This document shows, in pieces, positions 26,122 to 33,878 of a stretch of DNA of 64,000 nt. The first letter of the stretch is position 1; each line of letters opens with the position of its first letter. The position numbers and the translations under genes are program-made. The notes beneath the pieces are model-generated. The model saw nothing but the letters and a program-made list of their open reading frames with translations. It searched no databases and was not told the origin of the DNA. The stretch is from Gimesia sp. (GTDB taxonomy: Bacteria; Planctomycetota; Planctomycetia; Planctomycetales; Planctomycetaceae): positions 62,001 through 126,000 of the forward strand of contig PAJV01000032.1 of the NCBI GenBank assembly GCA_002706765.1, read 5' to 3'.

Positions 26122-26562
26122 CTAAGGAGGAGAACTGAGGATCAGGTGCTTGCGATTGTCGTTCAGTTTCTTCTCACCAATTCCTTTTACGTTCTGCAGG
26201 TCGGCGATGGAATGAAAGGGACCATGGGCTTCCCGGTAGGCCACAATCCGTTTTCCCAGCGAAGGACCGATGCCCTCCAGCTGTGCAAACTCGACCCAGG
26301 TTGCCCGATTGATATCAACCTGATACTCATAAGACAGCGGTTGCAACTGTTTGATTTCAATGGGTTCTGTTCCCCAATGTGACATCTGAATCAGATGAAT
26401 CAGCGCAACGATGAGAATTGCAGCGAACAGAATTCCCAGGAAATACTGATCATCCCGTTGCAGCCCGAGAAAGGGGCGAGAGGGGGTTTCGTTGGTTTCC
26501 TGGTCCTGTATCAACAGTCGGTACTCGCGTAATGGAATGAATAAAACAACTGAGAAATTCAA
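26122..26562 (-). CDS. ComEA-like helix-hairpin-helix DNA-binding protein
   Basis: The protein has one membrane helix (about residues 40-60, FLGILFAAILIVALIHLIQ) and a C-terminal double helix-hairpin-helix domain. Its order is VDINRATWVEFAQLEGIGPSLGKRIVAYREAHGPFHSIADLQNVKGIGEKKL, the classic ComEA pattern. ComEA binds incoming DNA during natural transformation, but such stand-alone HhH proteins also occur outside competence loci. No ComEC or pilus gene is nearby. The 5' end is uncertain: 26562 is a TTG codon with no clear ribosome site. Confidence 0.8.
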   Translation of the reverse strand: MNFSVVLFIPLREYRLLIQDQETNETPSRPFLGLQRDDQYFLGILFAAILIVALIHLIQMSHWGTEPIEIKQLQPLSYEYQVDINRATWVEFAQLEGIGPSLGKRIVAYREAHGPFHSIADLQNVKGIGEKKLNDNRKHLILSSPP

Positions 26563-26726
26563 TTAAGGGAGAATGAAAGCCTTAAAAACGAGGACACTAA
26601 TTGACCTCACTGTGAATAACACATAGAATAAAAGTGACTGTTCACCAGAAGTATTGCCTGTCCAGGACAGTTTGCATCATCAAGCTTACAGCCACAAAGA
26701 ATTTATTCCAACGTTGAGGGGGTTCC

Positions 26727-27701
26727 GTGCGAAATCTTTTACACTGTACGAAAAAAAGTCACATGATCTATACGGTCATCACGTTGGTTTCGATTTCATT
26801 GCTCAGTACCGCTTCTGTCTTTGCCCAGCCGAAAGATACGAAAGGCCCTCCTAAGCCCCAGGAGTTGATGCTGACAGCACAGGGGGGCTGGCCCATTGCG
26901 ATTACGTATTTTGAGTCCAGTAACGCCGCTGATTCCCCGGTAGTAGTACTGTTACATGGCAAGGGGGGCAGCAAACGGGTCTGGGATCAGAATTTCGCGC
27001 CGATCCTGCAGCAGAATGGTTACGCTGTGGTTTCGGTTGATTTTCGAAAGCATGGCAAAAGTCAGTTGACTGCCGCAGATGCAGGTGGCAATCAGAATCA
27101 GAAAGGGAATTCCCGGGATAAGCTGTCTGCCTTGGATTACAGAGCCATGGTCGCGCTGGATCTGGAAGCTGTCTGGAAATTTCTTTATGAAGAGCATCAG
27201 AAAAAACATTTAAACATGCAGAAGACAGCGATCATCGCTGCGGACATGAGTGTGCCGATTGCACTCAATTACGCTTTGTATGACTGGAGTAAGGTACCCT
27301 ATGATGATGCGCCCGTGCTGGCTGCGAAAACCCCTAAAGGCCAGTCGGTAAGAGCACTCGTGCTGATCTCACCCGATGCCAGCGTGCCCGGTGTCTCCGC
27401 TTCACGCGCTGCCGTGCGGATTAAAGAGCCTTTATTTGGCATCGGCTTTTTCGTCTGCACAGGTGCCGGTGATTCACTCGATCGGGGTTCTGCGAACAAG
27501 CTGTATACGCAGTTGACTTCCGCACAGGGCTCTGAAGAGCGAATGTATTTCAAGGAGTATCAGGGTAAGCTGCGAGGCACCGATATGCTTGGTAAGCGAC
27601 TGGGGCTGGAACTGGATATTCTCAAGTTCCTGGACAAGCATCTGAAGAAACTGCCTGGTGACTGGTCTGATCGACGCCCGCGCTATGACCGGGATGAATA
27701 A
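26727..27701 (+). CDS. Secreted alpha/beta-hydrolase-fold protein
   Basis: The 324-residue protein has a signal peptide (about residues 1-33, n-region RNLLHCTKKSH, core IYTVITLVSISLLSTASVFA). The start is a GTG preceded by a strong GAGGGGG ribosome site. The alpha/beta hydrolase fold is visible in PVVVLLHGKGGSKRVWDQNF (HG oxyanion motif), YAVVSVDFRKHGKS and a central AIIAADMSVPIALNYAL at the nucleophile-elbow position. There the usual GxSxG reads AADMS, so the canonical nucleophile serine is not obvious. A late RALVLISPDASVPG follows. Hydrolytic activity is therefore doubtful. Confidence 0.8.
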   Translation: MRNLLHCTKKSHMIYTVITLVSISLLSTASVFAQPKDTKGPPKPQELMLTAQGGWPIAITYFESSNAADSPVVVLLHGKGGSKRVWDQNFAPILQQNGYAVVSVDFRKHGKSQLTAADAGGNQNQKGNSRDKLSALDYRAMVALDLEAVWKFLYEEHQKKHLNMQKTAIIAADMSVPIALNYALYDWSKVPYDDAPVLAAKTPKGQSVRALVLISPDASVPGVSASRAAVRIKEPLFGIGFFVCTGAGDSLDRGSANKLYTQLTSAQGSEERMYFKEYQGKLRGTDMLGKRLGLELDILKFLDKHLKKLPGDWSDRRPRYDRDE

Positions 27702-27732
27702 TACCCCATTCCAGATTTGAGGGCACTGGCTG

Positions 27733-28638
27733 TCAGGCCGCTCTTCTTTGGGGAGTTTCCTCCTGACAGTTGTCCTCGCAGACAGACAGGGATTTCAATT
27801 TAATCTTGTCTGACAGCAGCGCCATTTCTGTTCTGATCGAGGTGATTTCGCGTTCTTTCTCTATGAGAAGTGTTTCCAGGCGTGCGATTCGCTTTTCGGG
27901 ATTGCGTTGCAGGAGTCGGTTGATGACATCCAGCATGAGAGCTGCCCGGTAGAGTTTCATGATCAGGCTCTTTAAGCGAAACATCCGCGCGGACTTTAAC
28001 AGCCCCGCCATGCGAAATGCCCGCAGGAAAGCAATCATAGGCAGACAGATGACCGCGAGGTCGATCCAGTGTTTGCGACAGTAGTCCACGCGTTTCTGTT
28101 CGATCGAGATCATGACGATGAACTCCAGTGTGAATGCAAACCAGATCAGTCCGGTTGCTAACGCAGTGATATCTGCCAGCAGCGGGGTCGCTTCAATCTG
28201 TTTCTGCCAGTAATGCTCGACGGCAAACAGGGGCAGAACCAGTAATGCCATGACCAGCATCGGAACGGAAAAAGATTTTCTGACACGTTCCAGAAACGCC
28301 TGATTGACTTCCCGCCACGCCAGGACAGGAAACCAGATGGACCGTCCCGTCATTTGATCTCGTGCACAAATTCTGAGGGGGGGAGCCAGACAGTACAGCA
28401 GATTAAATTTCCAGCGGGGGCTTCCCAGTGCAATGTGGGTAACGGCTTCCGCGACAAAGCAGGGGTAGAGCAGGAACAGACACCAGTTGCAGATGTCCAG
28501 CGCGATTCCCGGTGAATCCAGATTGAAGAGATGGAGCGTGCCTGCGAAAAAAGCGAGAAACAGAATGGAGCAGCAGAACATCGGGGCAGCTGCAAACTGA
28601 TCGACTTTTTTAGTATAGCGATTCATGGTTCTCATCAC
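27733..28638 (-). CDS. Membrane protein with voltage-sensor-like S4 segment and C-terminal coiled coil
   Basis: The 301-residue protein has about five hydrophobic segments (20-37, 47-68, 125-142, 158-180, 192-205). The last pair resembles the S3-S4 part of voltage-gated ion channels: EKHWIDL-like WIDLAVICLPMIAF followed by an arginine/lysine-rich helix with R206, R209, K215, R218, R221 and K223 at roughly three-residue spacing. No pore helix or selectivity filter follows. Instead there is a charged coiled coil (about 247-282, RIARLETLLIEKEREITSIRTEM). A cytoplasmic C terminus is inferred. It could be a voltage-sensing accessory or a channel relative that lost its pore. Confidence 0.7.
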   Translation of the reverse strand: MMRTMNRYTKKVDQFAAAPMFCCSILFLAFFAGTLHLFNLDSPGIALDICNWCLFLLYPCFVAEAVTHIALGSPRWKFNLLYCLAPPLRICARDQMTGRSIWFPVLAWREVNQAFLERVRKSFSVPMLVMALLVLPLFAVEHYWQKQIEATPLLADITALATGLIWFAFTLEFIVMISIEQKRVDYCRKHWIDLAVICLPMIAFLRAFRMAGLLKSARMFRLKSLIMKLYRAALMLDVINRLLQRNPEKRIARLETLLIEKEREITSIRTEMALLSDKIKLKSLSVCEDNCQEETPQRRAA

Positions 28639-29031
28639 TGCAAATGGGGAAGTACAAGAAGTCCTGTCCCAATGAAAACGTCAGCCAGGGCGAGGGTTTA
28701 TATTGAATATCGGCAAGAGCGTCTATTCAGAATAACCCGACCAGTCTGCCAGCTGAAAAAACTGCTCAATCAATATGATGACATTCAGGGGCTGTTAAAA
28801 TCAGTGTAAATGATGTTTTAATTTAGCTGTTCGGTACAGGTTAGCCGAATATCTTGCCTGTTTTGATAATTGTCACGCGAAGTGAGAAATTTTTGTAGAA
28901 ATGATGTCGTAATTGTTACAAAGAACGAGAGAGGGTGTTGCGTAAATGATTTTGTGTGTTCTATTAATATGATCGTAAGTTGTTGTGAATAAGTTTCTTA
29001 GTGTGTTGTTGTGGGATGTGTTTTCTCTGAT
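28639..29031. other. AT-rich intergenic region upstream of the cysteine-repeat protein gene
   Basis: No credible gene lies here. The right half (28800-29030) is AT-rich and GT-rich, with long runs lacking C, unlike neighbouring coding sequence. This would suit enhancer binding sites for a sigma-54 activator. I could not identify a specific palindromic site. Confidence 0.35.
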
Positions 29032-29049
29032 TGGCACGGCGCGTGCATA
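29032..29049 (+). promoter_or_regulatory. Sigma-54-like -24/-12 promoter
   Basis: The sequence TTGGCACGGCGCGTGCAT has GG at 29034-29035 and GC at 29046-29047 with exactly ten bases between, the invariant RpoN spacing. TGGCAC is the full -24 consensus. The -12 side reads GTGC instead of TTGC, one mismatch. Transcription would start near 29059, 60 bases before the ATG at 29120. The activator is unknown. Confidence 0.55.
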
Positions 29050-29119
29050 AGTGATTTATTACCACGATGTGGTTTAAATGATAACAGAAACTCGTCTTTT
29101 CAAATGTGGAGAAATCTCA

Positions 29120-29662
29120 ATGAAACGTTTCATGATGACTTTAGCAATTTGCGCCGCGGCTGTTGTAATGCTGTCTGGCGACTCTCAGGCCGCCGAAACT
29201 CAGACCGCTTTTTTTCAACCTCGTCCCGGTGGTGTGGTTGATGTGATTACCTCACCGTTTCGTGCGTTGACCCGACCGGTCAGCTATCGGACTGCTCAAC
29301 AGACGTACCGTCCCGCATATGGTCAACCCTCTTATGGTAACACGAATTGTGTGAACGGAGTCTGTTACCCCACCAGTAATTATTCCAGTTACAGCAGCCC
29401 TTGTGCTTCTGGGAACTGTGGGGCAGGCATGGCATGTCCCGGTGGTAACTGTGGCACTGGATACAGTAATGTAAACTGTCCTGGTGGAAACTGTAACATG
29501 CCTCAGTATCGCTATCCTACCCAGAATTACTCAGGGTATCGTGGAACAGGTTCTTACGGAACACAGCAATACCCGGCTTACCGTCCGGTCACCCAGCCTG
29601 TATACCGCACTTCTGTTCCGGTATCCACTAACTCCATCCGAAACGATCCCTTTTTCCCTTAA
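29120..29662 (+). CDS. Secreted Gly/Tyr-rich protein with four CxxGxC repeats
   Basis: The 180-residue precursor has a clear signal peptide (MKRFMMTLAICAAAVVMLSG..., cleavage near SQAAE, residue 25) and a GGAGAAA ribosome site before ATG 29120. Residues 25-60 are a short ordered part (FFQPRPGGVVDVITSPFRALTRPV). The rest is low complexity, rich in Tyr, Gly, Pro, Gln and Ser. Four cysteine pairs occur as C77-VNG-V-C82, C95-ASGN-C100, C106-PGGN-C111 and C120-PGGN-C125. Regular spacing suggests disulfide or metal cross-linking. A surface or stalk-matrix role is inferred only. It is monocistronic between a sigma-54-like promoter and a strong terminator. No known family is recognised. Confidence 0.82.
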   Translation: MKRFMMTLAICAAAVVMLSGDSQAAETQTAFFQPRPGGVVDVITSPFRALTRPVSYRTAQQTYRPAYGQPSYGNTNCVNGVCYPTSNYSSYSSPCASGNCGAGMACPGGNCGTGYSNVNCPGGNCNMPQYRYPTQNYSGYRGTGSYGTQQYPAYRPVTQPVYRTSVPVSTNSIRNDPFFP

Positions 29663-29727
29663 GAGTATCGGTATATTACTGGAAAACTGGTTCGAAACTA
29701 CAGGATGAAAAATGTGGTTAAACAAAC

Positions 29728-29769
29728 ACTGAGCTGCTGGAAAGTTCCAGCAGCTCAGTTGTCATTTTT
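29728..29769 (+). terminator. Strong rho-independent terminator after the cysteine-repeat protein gene
   Basis: A 15-base perfect stem, ACTGAGCTGCTGGAA (29728-29742) with its complement (29745-29759), is followed by a short T run at 29765-29769. The stem is unusually long and stable. Confidence 0.9.
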
Positions 29770-30170
29770 GGGAAATTGTTCTGGGGAATGTTGTTTTACT
29801 TGTTACACTATCTACAGCTGTCAGTTAATTTATGTATAAACTGAGTATTGGTTGAATAAAATACAACACAACCTTTCTTTCGATCATAGCTTCGTGTTCC
29901 TGCAGATTCAGAGGTTCTGGATTTCAGGAAAAAAAAGAATGATCAATCACAGGCAGGGACGTCGAAGTATAGAATTAGGGATAATGGTTAAAATTTGATG
30001 GTGGTTACCTCTGTCCGTTGGCATGCAGGCGACCGCTGTTTGTAAATAATTTAGAGATATAATACTGAGTTGAACGGAAAGTTCTGGTTTCTTTTTCTGG
30101 TGCTCAGAAGAAGACTCCGACATTTTCCTGTGAATCGTTCGACGCAGTGATGAAGAGGAACAGGTCAGTA
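29770..30170. other. Intergenic region upstream of glgX
   Basis: This stretch holds no protein-coding frame of credible composition. A perfect -10 hexamer TATAAT sits at 30058-30063, with only a weak CTGTTT at the -35 position. It would give a leader of about 100 bases to the glgX start at 30171. I see no riboswitch-like structure. Confidence 0.4.
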
Positions 30171-32276
30171 ATGGGTCGCGAATTGGTACACTCACTCAGC
30201 TCCCCGATTCATTCCATGCATACATTTTCCTACGGCGCGGTGCCGCAGGACAACGGGGTGCTTTTTTCCGTTTACAGTCGATCAGCCACTTCAATGTGGC
30301 TCCTGCTGTATAATCACGTTGATGATACCGAGCCTTCGGAAGTCATCCGTTTCAACCAGGAATATGGACGCCTGGGAGATATCTGGACTGCGTTCATTTC
30401 AGGAATTGGTCCAGGTCAGCTTTACCATTTCCAGGCAGATGGTCCCTTTCAGCCGGAAATCGGTCAGCGGTTTGATAAACGGGCGCGACTGATTGACCCC
30501 TACGCCAAAGCACTGGCAGGGAATTTTCAGCCCTCACTCGATGGTATTGTGCGGCCTCCCAAGTGTGTCGTCGTCGATGATCAGTTTGACTGGCAGGGGG
30601 ATCGGCACGTCCGACATCACCTGGCGGACACTGTCATTTATGAAATGCATGTGCGTGGTTTTACCAACTCACCATCGAGCGGAGTAGAGCATCCAGGTAC
30701 TTATCTGGGGGTCATTGAAAAGATACCCTATCTGATCGATCTGGGAGTCACCGCGGTTGAGTTGATGCCGATTCACGAGTTCCCCATGAATGAGGCCGAT
30801 GGGACGTTTACCGACCATCAGAACTACTGGGGATATGAAACACTGGCTTTCTTTGCGCCGCACCGTGGTTTTGCAACGAATTCAGAACCAGGCGCACAGG
30901 TCCGGGAATTCAAAGAGATGGTACGGGCGTTGCATGAGGCTGGTATCGAAGTCATCCTGGATGTGGTATTCAATCATACGGCAGAAGGGAATGAGCACGG
31001 TCCCACGCTCTCATTCCGTGGCCTGGAGAATCAGGTTTATTATCACCTGGATCAGGGTGGTAAATACTATAAAAACTATTCGGGTTGTGGAAATGCGATC
31101 AACGGGAACCATCCGGTTGTCCGGGAAATGATCTTCCATTGTCTGCGGCACTGGACCTGTAATTATCATATAGACGGTTTCCGTTTCGATCTGGCTTCGA
31201 TTCTGAGCCGCGATCGTAGTGGTAATCTTGTTCCCAGTCCTCCCCTGGTGGAGGCCATCGCAGAGGATCCGTTGCTCGCAGATACCAAGCTGATTGCTGA
31301 AGCCTGGGATGCTGCCGGCGCTTATCAGGTCGGTTCATTTTCTCACATTCGCTGGGCGGAATGGAATGGTCGTTACCGGGATGATATTCGTCGATTCTGG
31401 CGAGGCGATGTTCCTACGCTGGGAGATTATGCGACTCGCATTTCAGGTTCGAGCGATCTCTACCAGAAAAACGGACGCGAGCCATTTCATGGTGTCAACT
31501 TTATTACCGCGCATGACGGATTTACGCTGAATGACCTGGTGAGCTACGAGCACAAACACAATTATGCCAACCGCGAAGATAATCAGGATGGCGAAAATAA
31601 CAACATCAGCATGAATTTCGGCGTGGAAGGTCCCACTGATGATCCTGCCATCATCGGGATGCGTGAGCGACAGATCAAAAATATGCTGGCGACGCTCTTT
31701 TTGAGCCAGGGCGTTCCGATGCTGCTCTCTGGTGATGAATGCCGCCGAACTCAACGGGGAAATAACAATACCTATTGCCAGGATAACGCCATATCATGGT
31801 TTGACTGGTCGCTGGTTAAAAAGTACAAGGGGCTGTATCGGTTCTGTAAAGAGCTGATCCATTTCCGACTCTGTGAGCCGACACTGAGGCAACGTAATTT
31901 CCTTACCGGTAATTCGGATGGTGTAGAGAAGCTGCCCGATGTCAGCTGGTATAACGTGATGGGACACGCTGTCGACTGGCGGCATGATAAGCACTGCCTG
32001 TTATGCATTCTGGGAGCAAGGCATTCTTCACGGCGCGTACGCGATGGTTCTGATCTGATGATCCTGGTCAATTCTTCTCCTGATCCGCAGGCCTTTGAAT
32101 TGCCGGTGGGAATCAAACCCAAAGAGTGGAACCTGACTATCGATACGTCGGCCCGTTCACCGCTGGATATTTTCCCCAAAAGGGATGGAGCGACGCTGTA
32201 TCCGCGTGTTGCCGTACTGCCGCCACGTTCGTTGCGTTGTTATGTCCGTCGGGGTGGTCGTAAGCAGACAGGTTGA
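30171..32276 (+). CDS. glgX: Glycogen debranching enzyme GlgX (isoamylase type)
   Basis: The enzyme hydrolyses alpha-1,6 branches of phosphorylase-trimmed glycogen. The N-terminal CBM48 domain (about residues 15-140, FSYGAVPQDNGVLFSVYSRSATSMWLLLYN) is followed by the GH13 barrel. Catalytic residues are visible: nucleophile D340 in GFRFDLASILSRD, acid E377 in LIAEAWDAAGAYQVG and transition-state D449 in ITAHDGFTLNDLVSY. KHNYANREDNQDGENNN is the debranching-enzyme loop. The length, about 701 residues, matches GlgX. I choose ATG 30171 because GAGGA lies eleven bases before it; GTG 30147 and ATG 30150 upstream lack a site. It ends three bases from convergent uppP. Confidence 0.93.
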   Translation: MGRELVHSLSSPIHSMHTFSYGAVPQDNGVLFSVYSRSATSMWLLLYNHVDDTEPSEVIRFNQEYGRLGDIWTAFISGIGPGQLYHFQADGPFQPEIGQRFDKRARLIDPYAKALAGNFQPSLDGIVRPPKCVVVDDQFDWQGDRHVRHHLADTVIYEMHVRGFTNSPSSGVEHPGTYLGVIEKIPYLIDLGVTAVELMPIHEFPMNEADGTFTDHQNYWGYETLAFFAPHRGFATNSEPGAQVREFKEMVRALHEAGIEVILDVVFNHTAEGNEHGPTLSFRGLENQVYYHLDQGGKYYKNYSGCGNAINGNHPVVREMIFHCLRHWTCNYHIDGFRFDLASILSRDRSGNLVPSPPLVEAIAEDPLLADTKLIAEAWDAAGAYQVGSFSHIRWAEWNGRYRDDIRRFWRGDVPTLGDYATRISGSSDLYQKNGREPFHGVNFITAHDGFTLNDLVSYEHKHNYANREDNQDGENNNISMNFGVEGPTDDPAIIGMRERQIKNMLATLFLSQGVPMLLSGDECRRTQRGNNNTYCQDNAISWFDWSLVKKYKGLYRFCKELIHFRLCEPTLRQRNFLTGNSDGVEKLPDVSWYNVMGHAVDWRHDKHCLLCILGARHSSRRVRDGSDLMILVNSSPDPQAFELPVGIKPKEWNLTIDTSARSPLDIFPKRDGATLYPRVAVLPPRSLRCYVRRGGRKQTG

Positions 32277-32279
32277 TTT

Positions 32280-33047
32280 TCAGGTCAACTGCATGATGAC
32301 GATCAGGATTCCCAGCGGAATACACCAGTACGCAAAGTAGTGCAGCTTGCCTTTTTCCAGCCAGCGTACGAGCAGCCAGAGCGCCACGATTCCGACCACG
32401 GCCGCAATCAGGGCGCCGGTGAAGAGCAGGCTCAGTGGGGTGCTGAGGTGCTGGTTCGATATGATTTCCGCCGTCTCCAGGATCGTCGCGCCGGAAATCG
32501 CCGGGATCGCAAGCAGAAATGAAAAGGTGGCAGCCGACTGTCGCGACATCCCTGTGAGCAGTCCCGCCACGATTGTGCTTCCGCTGCGGGAGATTCCCGG
32601 CAGGATGGCAATCGCCTGCGCCAGTCCTATGAGTAGGGCCTGTTTATAGGTGATTTTCGTGTAGCTCTGGTCGTTGGGTGGAATGCGAGGGATCAGCAGC
32701 AGAATCAGCCCTGTCACAGGCAGCATGCATCCCGCCAGCAGGGGGCTCTCCAGAAAATGCTCTGCGTACTTTTTGGCTGTCAGGCCAATGACAACCACAG
32801 GCAGTGTGCCCACAATCAACAGCGGGATGACGCGCAGATCCTGGTTAATCAGCCGGAAGATTGTCTTGTGATAAAAGATCAGGATCGAGAGCAGGGTTCC
32901 CGCGTGAAGCACGATATTCACATCCGTCTGATCCGCCTGGATATCCATCAGGCTTTCCACGATCACCAGGTGGCCTGAAGAGCTGATGGGCAGGAATTCG
33001 CTGATCCCCTGGATGATGGACAACAGTATCATTTTTAACCAGGTCAT
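32280..33047 (-). CDS. uppP: Undecaprenyl-diphosphate phosphatase
   Basis: UppP (BacA) dephosphorylates undecaprenyl diphosphate in the membrane, recycling the lipid carrier for peptidoglycan and O-polysaccharide synthesis. The 255-residue protein is polytopic with both family signatures: QGISEFLPISSSGHLVI near the N terminus (catalytic glutamate region) and PGISRSGSTIVAGLL around residues 155-170 (catalytic Ser/Arg region). The length is typical. It agrees with murA and rodA elsewhere in the window. The gene stands alone between convergent glgX and the thioredoxin-like gene. Confidence 0.95.
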   Translation of the reverse strand: MTWLKMILLSIIQGISEFLPISSSGHLVIVESLMDIQADQTDVNIVLHAGTLLSILIFYHKTIFRLINQDLRVIPLLIVGTLPVVVIGLTAKKYAEHFLESPLLAGCMLPVTGLILLLIPRIPPNDQSYTKITYKQALLIGLAQAIAILPGISRSGSTIVAGLLTGMSRQSAATFSFLLAIPAISGATILETAEIISNQHLSTPLSLLFTGALIAAVVGIVALWLLVRWLEKGKLHYFAYWCIPLGILIVIMQLT

Positions 33048-33375
33048 AGTGGCAACTTTTCAAGGAAAGGGGAAGCTAGTGAAGTCGCCCAGTGCAGGGA
33101 ACGATCAGCGTGCTTTGATTCAGGCGTAGGAGTCATTCAAAATGCTTGACTGGCAGAAATGGTATAAGTGATTGTTTTGAAAGGGAATACGAATTGTGAT
33201 GGGTATGAGGTCTCAATAAAAATCATGAGAGACTATTGCAAAGACTCTATAACGAGGAATTGGAATCTTGTCAATTTGAGTCGAGTTTAACGGTTGAACG
33301 GGTTAGTCGGAGTCGCTATGGTTGTTGCCTATTGTAAATGAGGTTTTGAAATGTCTCTAATTGTAATGGATCACA
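33048..33375. promoter_or_regulatory. Divergent intergenic region with candidate promoter for the thioredoxin-like gene
   Basis: Within these 328 bases TTGAAC (33294-33299) and TATGGT (33317-33322) are separated by 17 bases, each matching four of six consensus positions. The leader would be about 45 bases. A closer TTGACT/TATAAG pair at 33146-33168 has only 11 bases between and cannot be a normal promoter. No uppP promoter is obvious. Confidence 0.4.
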
Positions 33376-33777
33376 ATGAATACACTCATACCAGCAACAT
33401 TGGTGTTATCTCTCTCGTTAGCACCAGCTCAGTCAGTGGAAGTGCCTGCGTTGCCAGAAAACGTCATTCAGCTTTTCAAAATGGAAGAGGATGTCTCCCG
33501 CCATCAACTCCTGTTGTTTACTGCCAGTTGGTGTCCCGCCTGTGTGCAGATGAAGAACAAAGAATTCCCCGCGTTGAAGAGGCAGAACTGGGAAATCAGT
33601 GAATCGGAATCGAGTCATATCCGCATCATAGATGTTGATCAGCATGCAGCCTTGACTCAAAAATTTAATGTGCAGTCGCTGCCCACATTGATCCTGATGG
33701 TCGACGGCAAAGAAGTCAGTCGCTCCGGTTCATTAAATGCCTACAGCATTGCCGAGATGTTTTACAACGGCAAGTGA
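33376..33777 (+). CDS. Exported thioredoxin-like protein
   Basis: The 133-residue precursor has a short signal peptide (about residues 1-20, NTLIPATLVLSLSLAPAQS) and a thioredoxin fold with the active-site motif WCPAC (residues 52-56) in LLLFTASWCPACVQMKNKEF. The cis-proline segment VQSLPTLILMVDGKEVSRSG is present. A WCPAC dipeptide differs from thioredoxin WCGPC and fits an extracytoplasmic thiol-disulfide oxidoreductase. A partner is not encoded next to it. Confidence 0.85.
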   Translation: MNTLIPATLVLSLSLAPAQSVEVPALPENVIQLFKMEEDVSRHQLLLFTASWCPACVQMKNKEFPALKRQNWEISESESSHIRIIDVDQHAALTQKFNVQSLPTLILMVDGKEVSRSGSLNAYSIAEMFYNGK

Positions 33778-33878
33778 GCTCTCACCGGGTTTACTTCCGC
33801 ATTACCAGCCCCATTGAGAACAAGTCCCGCGGAAGCGGAATGGGGAATGCTCTATTGTAAGCCCGGGATATATTCTGG

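Noticed and set aside
30147-30170. Upstream GTG/ATG starts for glgX
   Set aside because: They lack a ribosome site, whereas GAGGA precedes ATG 30171.
33146-33168. TTGACT and TATAAG as a promoter
   Set aside because: Only 11 bases separate them, far from the 16-18 needed.
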